From CAITWD01 sp963727285 (GTDB taxonomy: Bacteria > Actinomycetota > Thermoleophilia > Miltoncostaeales > Miltoncostaeaceae), in the NCBI GenBank assembly GCA_963727285.1, contig CAVSFF010000009.1, positions 806,001 to 870,000 of the forward strand: 64,000 nt of DNA. The letters are read 5' to 3'. Below, in pieces: positions 1 through 7,853 of the stretch. How positions within the stretch are numbered: the first letter of the stretch is position 1; each line of letters opens with the position of its first letter. The notes beneath the pieces were generated by a model. The model was not told where the DNA came from. It saw only the letters and a list, made by a program, of their open reading frames with translations, and did not search any database. The translations under genes and the position numbers were made by a program.

Positions 1-444
1 GAACGGGCAGCTCTGAAAACTGAAGCGATAGGCGTCATCTTTCGCGTCTTGCCGGGTCGAGCGATCGCGGGGCGAAAAGCCCAGGCCGGCCATCGCCTCG
101 ATGATGCGGTCCGGGAACTGACCGTCGCCGATCTCGGCGCCGCGGTCGCGGGCGAGATCCATCAGCGCCAGCTCGTGCTCCTCGCTGTTCCCCACGACGG
201 CGACGAGAATCCGCACAAGCTCCGGCCACGCGCTCGTCGTCGGCGCGAGGCGGAAGCGCAAGGTCGGACGGCCCGGACCGGCGGGGTCGTCTTTGAGCGT
301 GGTCACGGCACCGGCCGCGACAAGCGCGGACAGCTTGCGTCGCACCTGGCTGTCCGAAGCCCCGAGCAGCCCGACGAGCTGGGAGACGGTCAACCCGTCC
401 GCATTGCTCGCCAGCGCGTCGAAAATTCCCTCCTGCTCGGACAT
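1..444 (-). CDS. SufR/COG2345-like winged-helix regulator (3' end cut by window edge)
   Basis: The reading frame is open from the ATG at 444 to the window edge (148 codons, no stop). Residues about 18-50 form a winged helix-turn-helix (LTVSQLVGLLGASDSQVRRK, then a recognition wing), followed by the PGRPTLRFRL stretch typical of COG2345 regulators. The last residues before the edge read QSCPF. In SufR-type proteins an NCPF motif opens the C-terminal Cys cluster that binds an iron-sulfur cluster, so the cut falls just at the sensor. The likely role is an Fe-S or redox-responsive DNA-binding repressor. The targets are not in view. The family call rests on domain order and this motif, so it is fairly but not fully secure. 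Confidence 0.7.
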   Translation of the reverse strand, partial: MSEQEGIFDALASNADGLTVSQLVGLLGASDSQVRRKLSALVAAGAVTTLKDDPAGPGRPTLRFRLAPTTSAWPELVRILVAVVGNSEEHELALMDLARDRGAEIGDGQFPDRIIEAMAGLGFSPRDRSTRQDAKDDAYRFSFQSCPF

Positions 445-701
445 GAGGCCCCCCAGCGGTGGTTTCTGCCATCCGACATTAGCGATTCGATCCGATGCCG
501 TCCGTGAGGAGAATTGGGGGCTCGTGGAGATTCTCCTGCATATGAGGGGCAATTCGGTCATGGGCGAACATCGCCACATCCACATGCGGTGTGTGAGTTT
601 TTCGCAAGAACACGGGGCCCGGGGTAATGCAAATCCGGCCTGACGCCGAGAACCTCTCCAACACCTCGCGCCACGCACTCGTTCAGCAAGGAGGCCAGAC
701 G

Positions 702-1064
702 ATGCGGCTCACGGCACCCCCACCGGACGCTCTGACAGAGATTCGGGAGCATCTGGAAGATGTCCACGGATGGACGGAGTTTGCGGCCGAGCGGGACGTG
801 GCGTCACCGGACAACACCCCCGACGACGCCTCCGTCGCCTACCTGCCGGCGACGGGGTTCGCCCGCGCACGCTTCATCTGCGCCGGGTGCAATGGGGGGA
901 TCTACATCATCGGCCAACCGGATCACCATCATCCGGTCCGGCGCGCGGAGACGCTCCACCCCCACCCGACGCGCGGGATCGTGCTCCGGCACGGGGCGCC
1001 GGACTCCTCCGCACTGGCGCTGCTGGTCCGGGAGTGGTCCGGGCACCGCCTCGGGCGGGCCTAG
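702..1064 (+). CDS. Small conserved hypothetical protein
   Basis: A 120-residue protein. An AGGAGG ribosome-binding site at 689-694 lies 7 bases before the ATG at 702, which favours this start over the upstream one at 627. The sequence has one CxxC pair (ICAGC) followed by a His cluster (DHHH), so a single metal site is conceivable. There is no signal peptide or membrane segment. I do not recognise the family. It stands alone between the regulator on the other strand and the surface-protein cassette. Confidence 0.55.
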   Translation: MRLTAPPPDALTEIREHLEDVHGWTEFAAERDVASPDNTPDDASVAYLPATGFARARFICAGCNGGIYIIGQPDHHHPVRRAETLHPHPTRGIVLRHGAPDSSALALLVREWSGHRLGRA

Positions 1065-1245
1065 CACCGACCCGGACCTATCGCGCGACAGTGCCCCGAT
1101 CGATCGCGGACGCGGGGCTCAAGGGAATCGGCGCGCTGCCGATAGTGCATGGGAGCGGTGCCGATGTGCGCCGCACGCCGCGGGCAGTTTCCCCCCGTGA
1201 CCCAACGCTCCCTAAGTCCGACGCGACGATCCGAAGGCGGTCCCC

Positions 1246-1911
1246 ATGCCCAAATCCCCATTTTCGTTCTTCCGCAACGCCAACGACGACGCGCCCTGGT
1301 ACGAGGCGGGCTTCCGCGCACGACGGCCGCGCGCGTTCCGGATCGCCTCGGTCACGGCCGGTGTCGTGCTCTCGGCGGCAGCCGCCTACGCGGTCACCAA
1401 CTGGACCGTGGGCCTCAACAGCGGTTCCAGCGGCGAAGCGCAGTCGTCGACGGTCAGCAACCTGACGATCACGGCCGTCGCATCGCCGGCTGCCACGAAC
1501 CTGCTGTTCCCGGGTGCCACCGGCGATGTCGTGGCCACGATCACCAACCCGAACACCAGCCCGGTGACCATCACCGCGGTCAACCTCCCGACCAACACGA
1601 CCTACGCCGGGGGTTTCACCACCAGCGCCCTGAGCACGGCCCAGACCGGGTGCTCCTCGACGACCTCGCTGGTCGGCTGGAACTTTGCGACCGGTACGAG
1701 CGGCAGCTCCCACACGCTGACCACTCCGCTGACGGTCGCCGCCGGTGGAACGTTGACGGTGACCTTCACCAACGACGCCAGCATGGCGACCACCTCGCCC
1801 GCGGCCTGTGAGGGCACGTTCTTCTCGATGCCGTCGCTGACCGGTGTCGCGGCAACCGCGGGGGCCGGTACGGCCACCCCGAGCCCTGCGACCAGCAGCT
1901 GGACCTCCTAA
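1246..1911 (+). CDS. Membrane-anchored Thr/Ser-rich surface protein, first of three related genes
   Basis: A 221-residue protein. The basic N-terminus (residues 1-28) leads into one hydrophobic segment (about 30-50, ending AAAAYAV), then the motif NWTVGLNSGSSGEAQSS. The rest is a Thr/Ser/Ala-rich beta-strand-like domain with the pattern PG..GDVVATITNPNTSPV and three Cys (about 127, 189 and nearby). The arrangement resembles actinobacterial relatives of the TasA/camelysin (SipW-dependent) surface proteins, in which AYA is the processing site. The next gene is a clear paralogue and the third shares only the anchor and motif. No SipW peptidase or sortase is in the window. The function, perhaps a cell-surface fibre or matrix protein, is inferred. 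Confidence 0.75.
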   Translation: MPKSPFSFFRNANDDAPWYEAGFRARRPRAFRIASVTAGVVLSAAAAYAVTNWTVGLNSGSSGEAQSSTVSNLTITAVASPAATNLLFPGATGDVVATITNPNTSPVTITAVNLPTNTTYAGGFTTSALSTAQTGCSSTTSLVGWNFATGTSGSSHTLTTPLTVAAGGTLTVTFTNDASMATTSPAACEGTFFSMPSLTGVAATAGAGTATPSPATSSWTS

Positions 1912-1926
1912 GCAGACGCGTCCGAC

Positions 1927-1956
1927 GCGGCCCCGCGGGACCTCCCGCGGGGCCGC
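1927..1956 (+). terminator. GC-rich hairpin after the first surface-protein gene
   Basis: A perfect 13-bp inverted repeat with a 4-base loop (ACCT), 15 bases after the stop codon. It has no T tract, as is usual in high-GC actinobacteria. It probably ends or attenuates the transcript before the second paralogue. Confidence 0.65.
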
Positions 1957-2205
1957 CACGCACCCCGGCCGCCCCAAGGCCCGGCGACCGACAGCACTGC
2001 TTCCCGGGCAATCGCCCACCGGCGGCGGTGCTTCACGTCATGACGGTGGCGATCCGGGGCGCATGACGCCAAGGGTTCTTCCGCTCAAGCGCGTATACGG
2101 AGTGCCGATACCTTGTGTATGCGGCGCGCTTGCGCCGCCACGTGGACCGGTGCGCCGGCCCATCGCGATCCATGACCCCGGATTGCACGGAAGGTTCATC
2201 TCACG

Positions 2206-2847
2206 TTGCCGCGCTCCCCTGTCACCTCCCCGCAGAGCGGTCCCCCCGCGCCCGATCCCGGGCGAGGGCAATGGCCCCTCCTCGGACGCACCGCCGCGGT
2301 CGTCGTCGGATGCATGCTCGTCGGAGCGGGCGCATATGCCGCATCCAACTGGTCGGTCGGTCTCGGCACGGGGTCGAAGGGCCAGGCGCAGTCGGCCGCG
2401 GTCGCCAACCTGACGATCAGCGCGGTCGCGGTCCCGTCGCCGGTCAACCAGGTCTATCCGGGCGGGTACGGCGATGCGGTGCTCACGATCCAGAACACCA
2501 GCTCGGCCCCTGTGACCGTTACCGCCGTCAAGTTGCCGACGAGCACGACGTACGCCGCGGGCTACTCCAACTCGACGCTCACGACCGCCACCGCCTGCAC
2601 CGGATCGGTCACCTGGCGGTTCGCCACCACCACGAGCGGGACGTCCCACACGCTCACCACGCCGCTGGTTGTCGGCGCGAACTCGACCCTCACCGTCACG
2701 CTGACCAACGACATCACGATGGCGACGACGGCACCGGTGACGTGCACGAGCAACTACTTCAAAATGCCGGCCCTGACGGGTGTCACCGCGACGGCGGGGG
2801 CCGGGACCGCCACCCCGAGCCCGGCCACCGACGGGTGGACGGCCTAG
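2206..2847 (+). CDS. Membrane-anchored surface protein, paralogue of the preceding gene
   Basis: A 213-residue protein with a TTG start, a GGAAGG ribosome-binding site at 2190-2195 and a hydrophobic segment at about residues 29-46. It continues NWSVGLGTGSKGQAQS, matching the motif of the first cassette protein. The beta domain aligns throughout: PGGYGDAVLTIQNTSSAPV, then SHTLTTPLVV, and a final TAGAGTATPSPATDGWTA nearly identical to the first protein's C-terminus. Conserved Cys residues suggest a disulfide. The next gene starts directly after its stop codon, so the two are co-transcribed. I read it as a secreted structural or adhesive protein anchored by its N-terminal helix; no catalytic motif is visible. 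Confidence 0.75.
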   Translation: MPRSPVTSPQSGPPAPDPGRGQWPLLGRTAAVVVGCMLVGAGAYAASNWSVGLGTGSKGQAQSAAVANLTISAVAVPSPVNQVYPGGYGDAVLTIQNTSSAPVTVTAVKLPTSTTYAAGYSNSTLTTATACTGSVTWRFATTTSGTSHTLTTPLVVGANSTLTVTLTNDITMATTAPVTCTSNYFKMPALTGVTATAGAGTATPSPATDGWTA

Positions 2848-3312
2848 ATGCGCCCGCCCCGACTGTTCCCGGCGATGGCGCTCCGCACTGCGGTCCGGTA
2901 CCTGGCGATCGGCATCGCGGCGATCGCGGTCGGATACGGCGGCACGGCCCTCGCGACCTCCTGGACGGTGGCGCTCAACACCGGCAGTTCCGCCCAGGGC
3001 CAGGCACCGGCCACCCCGCCGCCGCCCGCGACCCCGACCGCCACCTGCGCGACGGGCGCGACCGTGAAGGTGACCTGGACCGCCGTCACCGGGGCCAAGA
3101 CGTACACCGCGTACCGCGGCCCGTCGACGACGGGCCCCTGGACCAGCATCGGTACCGCCACGGCGCCAACGGTCACCGTCACCAGCACGACGCTGTCGGC
3201 CGGGACGTACTACTTCGCCGTCACGATGACCACCAACGACGCCGCCTGGCCGGTGAGCGTCCAATCGACTGCCAGCGGCTCGCGCACGATCACCGGCTCC
3301 ACCTGCGCCTAG
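2848..3312 (+). CDS. Membrane-anchored fibronectin-III-like surface protein
   Basis: A 154-residue protein whose ATG abuts the stop of the previous gene (TAGATG). Residues about 14-34 are a hydrophobic anchor. SWTVALNTGSSAQGQA follows, the same motif as in the two preceding proteins. A Pro/Ala/Thr linker (PATPPPPATPTATC) leads into a single domain with the spacing of a fibronectin type III or similar beta-sandwich (VKVTWTAVTGAKTYTAYRG, then GTYYFAVTMT). Two Cys near the ends of that domain may pair. The shared anchor and motif on an unrelated ectodomain suggest a common targeting or assembly signal. Confidence 0.7.
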   Translation: MRPPRLFPAMALRTAVRYLAIGIAAIAVGYGGTALATSWTVALNTGSSAQGQAPATPPPPATPTATCATGATVKVTWTAVTGAKTYTAYRGPSTTGPWTSIGTATAPTVTVTSTTLSAGTYYFAVTMTTNDAAWPVSVQSTASGSRTITGSTCA

Positions 3313-3353
3313 CCGCTCAGGCACCCGCGATCGCCCGGACCGTCCTCGCCGGT

Positions 3354-3373
3354 GTGTTACAACGCCGTAACAC
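3354..3373. promoter_or_regulatory. Perfect palindrome upstream of the PAP2 gene, probable operator
   Basis: GTGTTAC and GTAACAC form 7-bp arms around a 6-base spacer (AACGCC), 21 bases before the ATG at 3395. The size and symmetry fit a dimeric repressor site (TetR-, GntR- or MarR-like). No regulator gene is adjacent, so the protein that binds it is unknown. Confidence 0.45.
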
Positions 3374-3394
3374 GCCCGGGAGGCAGCGCACGCG

Positions 3395-3982
3395 ATGGAT
3401 TACCAGCTCGAGCAGTGGATCAACGGGCCCGCAGGAAGCTCGTCCGTGCTCGACACGGTCATGCGCGACGCTGCCAATTGGGGCCAGTGGATCTTCGCCG
3501 GCATCGTGGTTGCCTGGCTCGTCTACGGCTGGATCTGGGGCGGACGCCGCGACCGGTGGGGGGCAATCGCCGCGTTGCTCGCCGCTGCGATCGCACTCGG
3601 CATCAATCAGATCCTCGGACATCTGTGGGTACGCCCCAGACCGTTCATCGCCCACCCGGACACTGTCCACACCCTGATCGCGCACGCCAACGACGGCTCA
3701 TTTCCGAGCGATCACGCGGCGGCGGGCGTGGCGATCGCGATGACCCTGTGGTTCGTGCACCGCCGCTGGGGCACGCTCGCCCTGATGGCCGCGGTGGTGA
3801 TGTCGTATGCGCGGGTGTTCGACGGCGTCCACTACCCCGGCGATGTCCTGGCCGGCGCCGTCATCGGGATCGCCGCCTCGTGGATGGTCGTCCGCTGGGG
3901 CGAACGGCCGCTCGTGGCGCTCGAAACCTCGCTGGATCGCGGCGCGCGACGGCTCCACCTGCCGATCCCGCGCACCGATTAG
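3395..3982 (+). CDS. PAP2-family membrane phosphatase (undecaprenyl-diphosphatase-like)
   Basis: A 195-residue integral membrane protein with a GGGAGG site at 3378-3383. The three PAP2 catalytic motifs are complete: K/R-x6-RP as WVRPRPF (about 86-92), SFPSDHAAAG (about 111-120) and RVFDGVHYPGDV (about 145-156), giving the nucleophilic and acid-base His residues and the phosphate-binding Arg. Several hydrophobic helices alternate with these motifs. The family dephosphorylates lipid pyrophosphates. The size and motifs resemble BcrC-type undecaprenyl pyrophosphatases that recycle the peptidoglycan carrier, but phosphatidic acid phosphatase activity is also possible. A palindrome just upstream may regulate it. 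Confidence 0.85.
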   Translation: MDYQLEQWINGPAGSSSVLDTVMRDAANWGQWIFAGIVVAWLVYGWIWGGRRDRWGAIAALLAAAIALGINQILGHLWVRPRPFIAHPDTVHTLIAHANDGSFPSDHAAAGVAIAMTLWFVHRRWGTLALMAAVVMSYARVFDGVHYPGDVLAGAVIGIAASWMVVRWGERPLVALETSLDRGARRLHLPIPRTD

Positions 3983-3989
3983 CCGGCGC

Positions 3990-4007
3990 GTCCGGCCGAT
4001 GCCGGAC
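3990..4007 (+). terminator. Short hairpin after the PAP2 gene
   Basis: A perfect 7-bp stem (GTCCGGC/GCCGGAC) with a CGAT loop begins 7 bases after the stop codon. It is a plausible weak terminator without a T tract. Confidence 0.4.
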
Positions 4008-4094
4008 ACCGTGGTGCCGGGCCCCGGGGGCGGCGGCGAGCTATCGTCGAACGGTGGCATTTCCCCGCGACACGACGAGCTGCGCCAAGTGACC

Positions 4095-5003
4095 ATGACA
4101 TCGCCGGCCCCCACGTCCCGATCGCTGCTGCCGGATGCCACCCGCGTCCGCTCGGTCCGGCTCGGCGTGCGCGACATCGAGCGGTCGCTCGCCTGGTACG
4201 ACCGCTGGTTCGGACTGGCCGCGCACGCGCTCAACGAGCAGGGCGTACTCGGGCTCGCCCCGATCGGCGGCGAGGTCATCCTCGAGCTGGTCGAACACCG
4301 CGGCGCGGAACCGTTCGACGGACGTCACACCGGCCTGTTCCACTTCGCGCTGCGCGTCCCGGAACGGGCCGACCTCGCCCGCTGGCTGGCCCACGCCGCC
4401 CAGCAGCAGCTGGCGCTGGCCGGTGCCGCCGACCACTTCGTCAGCGAGGCCATCTACCTCACCGACCCCGACGGGCACGGGATCGAGATCTACTGGGACC
4501 GCCCGCGGCGCGACTGGGAGGGGCGGGTCGCGGAGATGACCACGGCACCGCTGGACATCAACGGCCTGTTCGGCGAGCTCGAGACGCTGGCGATCTCGAG
4601 CGGCACGGCGCGGGTGCCGCCGACGACCGATCTCGGCCATGTCCACCTGCAGGTGTCCGACATCTCCGAGGCGATCCCGTTCTTCCGTGACGTCATCGGA
4701 TTCGAACTCATGCTGGAGTTCGGTTCCCAGGCCGCGTTCTTCAGCGCCGGCGGGTACCACCATCACGTCGGCGCCAACTCGTGGGCCTCGCGCGGCGCCG
4801 GTCCCGCACCGGAGACGATGGTCCATTTGGAGAACGCCACATTCTGGTTGCCGGACCCGACCGGCCTCGATGGCCTTCGCGCCCGTGCCGCCTCCGCCCG
4901 GATTCCGGTCGCCGAACATCCCCTCGGGCTTGCGCTCCCCGACCCCTCCGGGACGACGCTCGTCTTCCGCGCCGACGAGGACTCCGAGCCCGCGGCCGCG
5001 TAG
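4095..5003 (+). CDS. Two-domain VOC (glyoxalase/extradiol dioxygenase) protein, CatE-like
   Basis: A 302-residue protein built from two VOC modules. The first (about 14-140) starts RSVRLGVRDIERSLAWYD and ends YLTDPDGHGIEIYWDRP. The second (about 173-290) starts LGHVHLQVSDISEAIPFF and ends ALPDPSGTTLVF. Candidate metal ligands are His 174 and 176 at the second-domain start and the YHHHVG cluster, a layout like catechol-2,3-dioxygenase CatE of Gram-positive bacteria. In that family Fe(II) opens catechol rings. The start is ATG 4095; an in-frame GTG at 4089 is an alternative. The gene is free-standing, so the substrate is unknown. Confidence 0.8.
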   Translation: MTSPAPTSRSLLPDATRVRSVRLGVRDIERSLAWYDRWFGLAAHALNEQGVLGLAPIGGEVILELVEHRGAEPFDGRHTGLFHFALRVPERADLARWLAHAAQQQLALAGAADHFVSEAIYLTDPDGHGIEIYWDRPRRDWEGRVAEMTTAPLDINGLFGELETLAISSGTARVPPTTDLGHVHLQVSDISEAIPFFRDVIGFELMLEFGSQAAFFSAGGYHHHVGANSWASRGAGPAPETMVHLENATFWLPDPTGLDGLRARAASARIPVAEHPLGLALPDPSGTTLVFRADEDSEPAAA

Positions 5004-5118
5004 CCCGCTGAGCTGTAACGGGCCTGAGGCCGCCGCACGGCTATGCTGTGGGGGATCTGCGTCCGGTGCTCTCCCCGAGCCGGCCGGATCCGCACACTCA
5101 TCTACAGGGAGGCCCCGC

Positions 5119-5481
5119 ATGGGTTTCTGGCACTTTGTATGGGACGTATTGGTCGTCTTTGTATTCCTGATCTTTTTGATCATGTTCTTCCAGGTCGTGC
5201 TCGACCTGTTCCGCAGTCATGATCTGTCCGGCTGGGCGAAGGCCGGCTGGGTGATCGTACTCATCATCCTCCCGCTGATCGGTGTACTGATCTACCTGAT
5301 CGTGCGCGGCAGCGGTATGGCCGAGCGGGCGGTGAAGACGCAGCTCGACGACGCCGACAGGCTCCGACGGGCAGGCGGACTCGCCCCGACGGATGAGATC
5401 GCGAACGCCAAGAAATTGCTCGACGACGGCGTGATTTCGCAGGACGAGTTCGAGGCCATCAAGAAGAAGGCCCTCTCCTAG
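5119..5481 (+). CDS. Small membrane protein with PLDc_N-type helices and SHOCT domain
   Basis: A 120-residue protein with an AGGGAGG site 6 bases before the ATG. Two transmembrane helices (about 7-28 and 39-60) flank a short loop with SGWAKAGWVIVLIILPLIGV, the pattern of PLDc_N (cardiolipin-synthase N-terminal) proteins. A charged linker leads to a C-terminal SHOCT motif (about 93-118, AKKLLDDGVISQDEFEAIKK). SHOCT motifs are common oligomerisation or tethering tails in actinobacterial membrane proteins. The biological role is unknown. Confidence 0.75.
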   Translation: MGFWHFVWDVLVVFVFLIFLIMFFQVVLDLFRSHDLSGWAKAGWVIVLIILPLIGVLIYLIVRGSGMAERAVKTQLDDADRLRRAGGLAPTDEIANAKKLLDDGVISQDEFEAIKKKALS

Positions 5482-5529
5482 TACCTGCCGGCGGTCGCCG
5501 ACGGCCGCCTCGAGGATCCGGATTCGGGT

Positions 5530-6336
5530 CTACGGGGCGGCCGCGGCGGTCACCGCGAGCGCAAGCTCTGCCCCGGCACGGACGCCCAGGCGCACGGCGG
5601 CATCACCGCAGTTGACCGCCACGGCCAAGTGCCCGTGGCTGTCGAGATACACCACGAAATCGCCGATCGGCGCGTCCGCGAAGGTGCGCACGACGTGCGC
5701 GAACGACGATCCCGCGCCGCCGATGATCTCGACCGTGGAGCCGATCATCAGCCCGGCTCCGGCCGCATGTTCACGGGAAGCCGCCAGCTGCAGGTTCCCG
5801 AAGCGGTCACATCCGATGACCGTGGCCTCCAAGCGGCCCGGCACGACGGTCGGTGCCGGTATCTCCGGCGCGTGGATCCCCGTCGGGTCGATCGCCACGC
5901 CCAGCTCTTCGAGGCCCGCACCGGCGGCCAAGCGTGCCGCGGCCGGGGCGAACAGATCACGCCCTTCAAACGTTGCGGGGGCCCCGGGAATCGGCGGCAG
6001 CTGCACCGCCGCGGTCACACCGAGCGCACGCGCGGCGAACCCGAGCAGCCCGTTGTTCGGGCCGACCAGGGCGCCTCCGTCGGCCAGACGGACCGCCACG
6101 GCCCGCCGTGCCGTCCCGACACCGGGGTCGACCACGGCCAGGTGGACGGCACCCGGAAGACGCGCCGACAGCCGGGCAAGGACAACCGCCGCAAAACGCA
6201 CGTCCCCCGGGGGAATGTCGTGGGCAAAGTCGACACGCACGATCCCGGGATCGGCGGCGACCAGCACCGCGTGCAGTGCCCCGACGTGCTCGCTGTGCGG
6301 GCCGTAGTCAGTCAGGAGCGTCACGATCGGGGTCAT
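5530..6336 (-). CDS. S-adenosyl-L-methionine hydroxide adenosyltransferase (DUF62)
   Basis: A 268-residue protein, full length for this family. The N-terminal VTLLTDYGPHSEHVGALHAV carries the substrate Asp. DFAHDIPPGDVRFAA, VVDPGVGTARR and VGPNNGLLG are the conserved SAM-pocket stretches of the DUF62/fluorinase fold, and a C-terminal beta-barrel domain follows from about residue 165. Characterised members hydrolyse SAM to adenosine and methionine using water or hydroxide. Its ATG overlaps the stop of cobA-hemD by 4 bases, so it is the last gene of the tetrapyrrole operon. Removal of SAM or regulation of the SAM-consuming step is a plausible but unproven reason for that position. Confidence 0.85.
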   Translation of the reverse strand: MTPIVTLLTDYGPHSEHVGALHAVLVAADPGIVRVDFAHDIPPGDVRFAAVVLARLSARLPGAVHLAVVDPGVGTARRAVAVRLADGGALVGPNNGLLGFAARALGVTAAVQLPPIPGAPATFEGRDLFAPAAARLAAGAGLEELGVAIDPTGIHAPEIPAPTVVPGRLEATVIGCDRFGNLQLAASREHAAGAGLMIGSTVEIIGGAGSSFAHVVRTFADAPIGDFVVYLDSHGHLAVAVNCGDAAVRLGVRAGAELALAVTAAAAP

Positions 6337-7853
6337 CCCCGGTCACCCCCGGCAGCCTGGCACAGCGCATCGACAAGCCCCGGGATCGTATGCGGATCGG
6401 CCTCCGCGTCGACCGTGATGCCCCGCTCGTGCAGTGTCGCGCTCGTCACGGGACCGATTGAAATGACGCGCCCGGCCATGGCCGCGGCACGATCTGCGCC
6501 CACCAGATCCACGAAGTGGCGCACCGTCGACGACGCCGTAAACGTCACGAAGTCGGCCGTGAGGGCGCCGGCGATCCGGTCGGCGTCGGGGGCGTCCGCG
6601 ACCGCCTCGTAGAGCTCGAGCTCCTGCACCCGGGCTCCGCGTGCGACGAGGCCGTCGATCAGCGTCGGTCGCGCCCCGCGGGCCCGCGCGACGAGCACCG
6701 GCACTCCGGTCAGATCCTCTCCGTCCAGCGCGGCGAGGATCCCCTCGGCCACGAACGCGTCCGGCACCAGATCCGCGTGGATCCCACGGTCCTCAAGACG
6801 TGCCGCCGTCGCAGGCCCGATCGCCACGATGCGGGCGTCGCGATCGATCGCCCGCGCGTCGGCGCCGCGCTCTGCGAGGCGCGCAAACAGCGCATCGACG
6901 CCGTTGACGCTGGTCAGCACCACCATCCGGTAGTCGCCGATGCGATCGAGCACCGCGTCGAGCCCGGGCGGATCCTCCAGCGGCACGATCCTGATGACCG
7001 GCAGCTCGATCACGTCGGCGCCGAGCCGGGTGAGGCGTCGGGTGAGCTCGCTGGCTTGCGCACGCGCGCGCGTGACCACCACCGACCGCCCCGCGAGGGG
7101 CCGGAGCGCGCGCCAGTCGATCTGCGGCGACAGGGCCGCGACGTCGCCGATCACCACGACTGCGGGATTTCCCAGCCCGGCCGCCTCGGCCGCGTCGGCG
7201 ATGGTGCCGAGCGTCGCGATGACCTGACGTTGCCGCGGCAACGTTCCCCACTGCACGACGCCGGCGGCCTGCGCGGCCGGTCGGCCGGCCGCGATCAGCC
7301 GCGTCGCGATCGATGCGAGGCGTCCCATCCCCATCAGGATCACCAGCGTGCCGGGCGTCCGCGCGAGCGCGTCCCAATCGGTCTGCTCACTCGGCTTGGT
7401 GGGATCCTCGTGCCCGGTCACGACCGTGAACGAGGTCGCGACCGCACGATGGGTCACGGGAATGCCGGCGGCGCTCGGGGCGGCGATCGCACTCGTGATG
7501 CCGGGGACGATCTCGAGCGGGATTCCCGCCCCGTGGACCGCCATCGCCTCCTCGCCCCCACGCCCGAACACAAACGGGTCCCCGCCCTTGAGCCGAACGA
7601 CCCCGAGCCCCTCCCGAGCCAGGTCGATCAGGACCTGATTCGTCTCGTCCTGGGTCAGCGCCTGACGTCCGGGTGCCTTGCCCGCGTCGACGATGCGGGC
7701 GTCCTCCCGGCACAGACCGACGAGCGCTTCGGTCCCGAGGCGGTCCACGACGACGGCATCGGCGATCTCCAACAGTTCGCGTCCACGCACGGTGATGAGC
7801 CCGGGATCACCCGGACCGGCCCCGACCAATGCCACCCATCCGAGGTTGCTCAT
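6333..7853 (-). CDS. cobA-hemD: Fused uroporphyrinogen-III C-methyltransferase / uroporphyrinogen-III synthase
   Basis: A 506-residue bifunctional enzyme. Residues about 5-245 are a SAM uroporphyrinogen-III methyltransferase (VALVGAGPGDPGLITVRG, LKGGDPFVFGRGGEE, PGITSAIAAP). Residues about 258-500 are HemD (SVVVTRARAQASELTRRL, TSVNGVDALF, VTFTASSTVRHF). HemD closes and inverts ring D of hydroxymethylbilane; CobA then methylates C2 and C7 to precorrin-2 for siroheme or cobalamin. The gene overlaps hemC by 4 bases upstream and the adenosyltransferase by 4 bases downstream, so translation is coupled. This fusion is known in actinobacteria and firmicutes. Both halves look complete. Confidence 0.95.
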   Translation of the reverse strand: MSNLGWVALVGAGPGDPGLITVRGRELLEIADAVVVDRLGTEALVGLCREDARIVDAGKAPGRQALTQDETNQVLIDLAREGLGVVRLKGGDPFVFGRGGEEAMAVHGAGIPLEIVPGITSAIAAPSAAGIPVTHRAVATSFTVVTGHEDPTKPSEQTDWDALARTPGTLVILMGMGRLASIATRLIAAGRPAAQAAGVVQWGTLPRQRQVIATLGTIADAAEAAGLGNPAVVVIGDVAALSPQIDWRALRPLAGRSVVVTRARAQASELTRRLTRLGADVIELPVIRIVPLEDPPGLDAVLDRIGDYRMVVLTSVNGVDALFARLAERGADARAIDRDARIVAIGPATAARLEDRGIHADLVPDAFVAEGILAALDGEDLTGVPVLVARARGARPTLIDGLVARGARVQELELYEAVADAPDADRIAGALTADFVTFTASSTVRHFVDLVGADRAAAMAGRVISIGPVTSATLHERGITVDAEADPHTIPGLVDALCQAAGGDRG

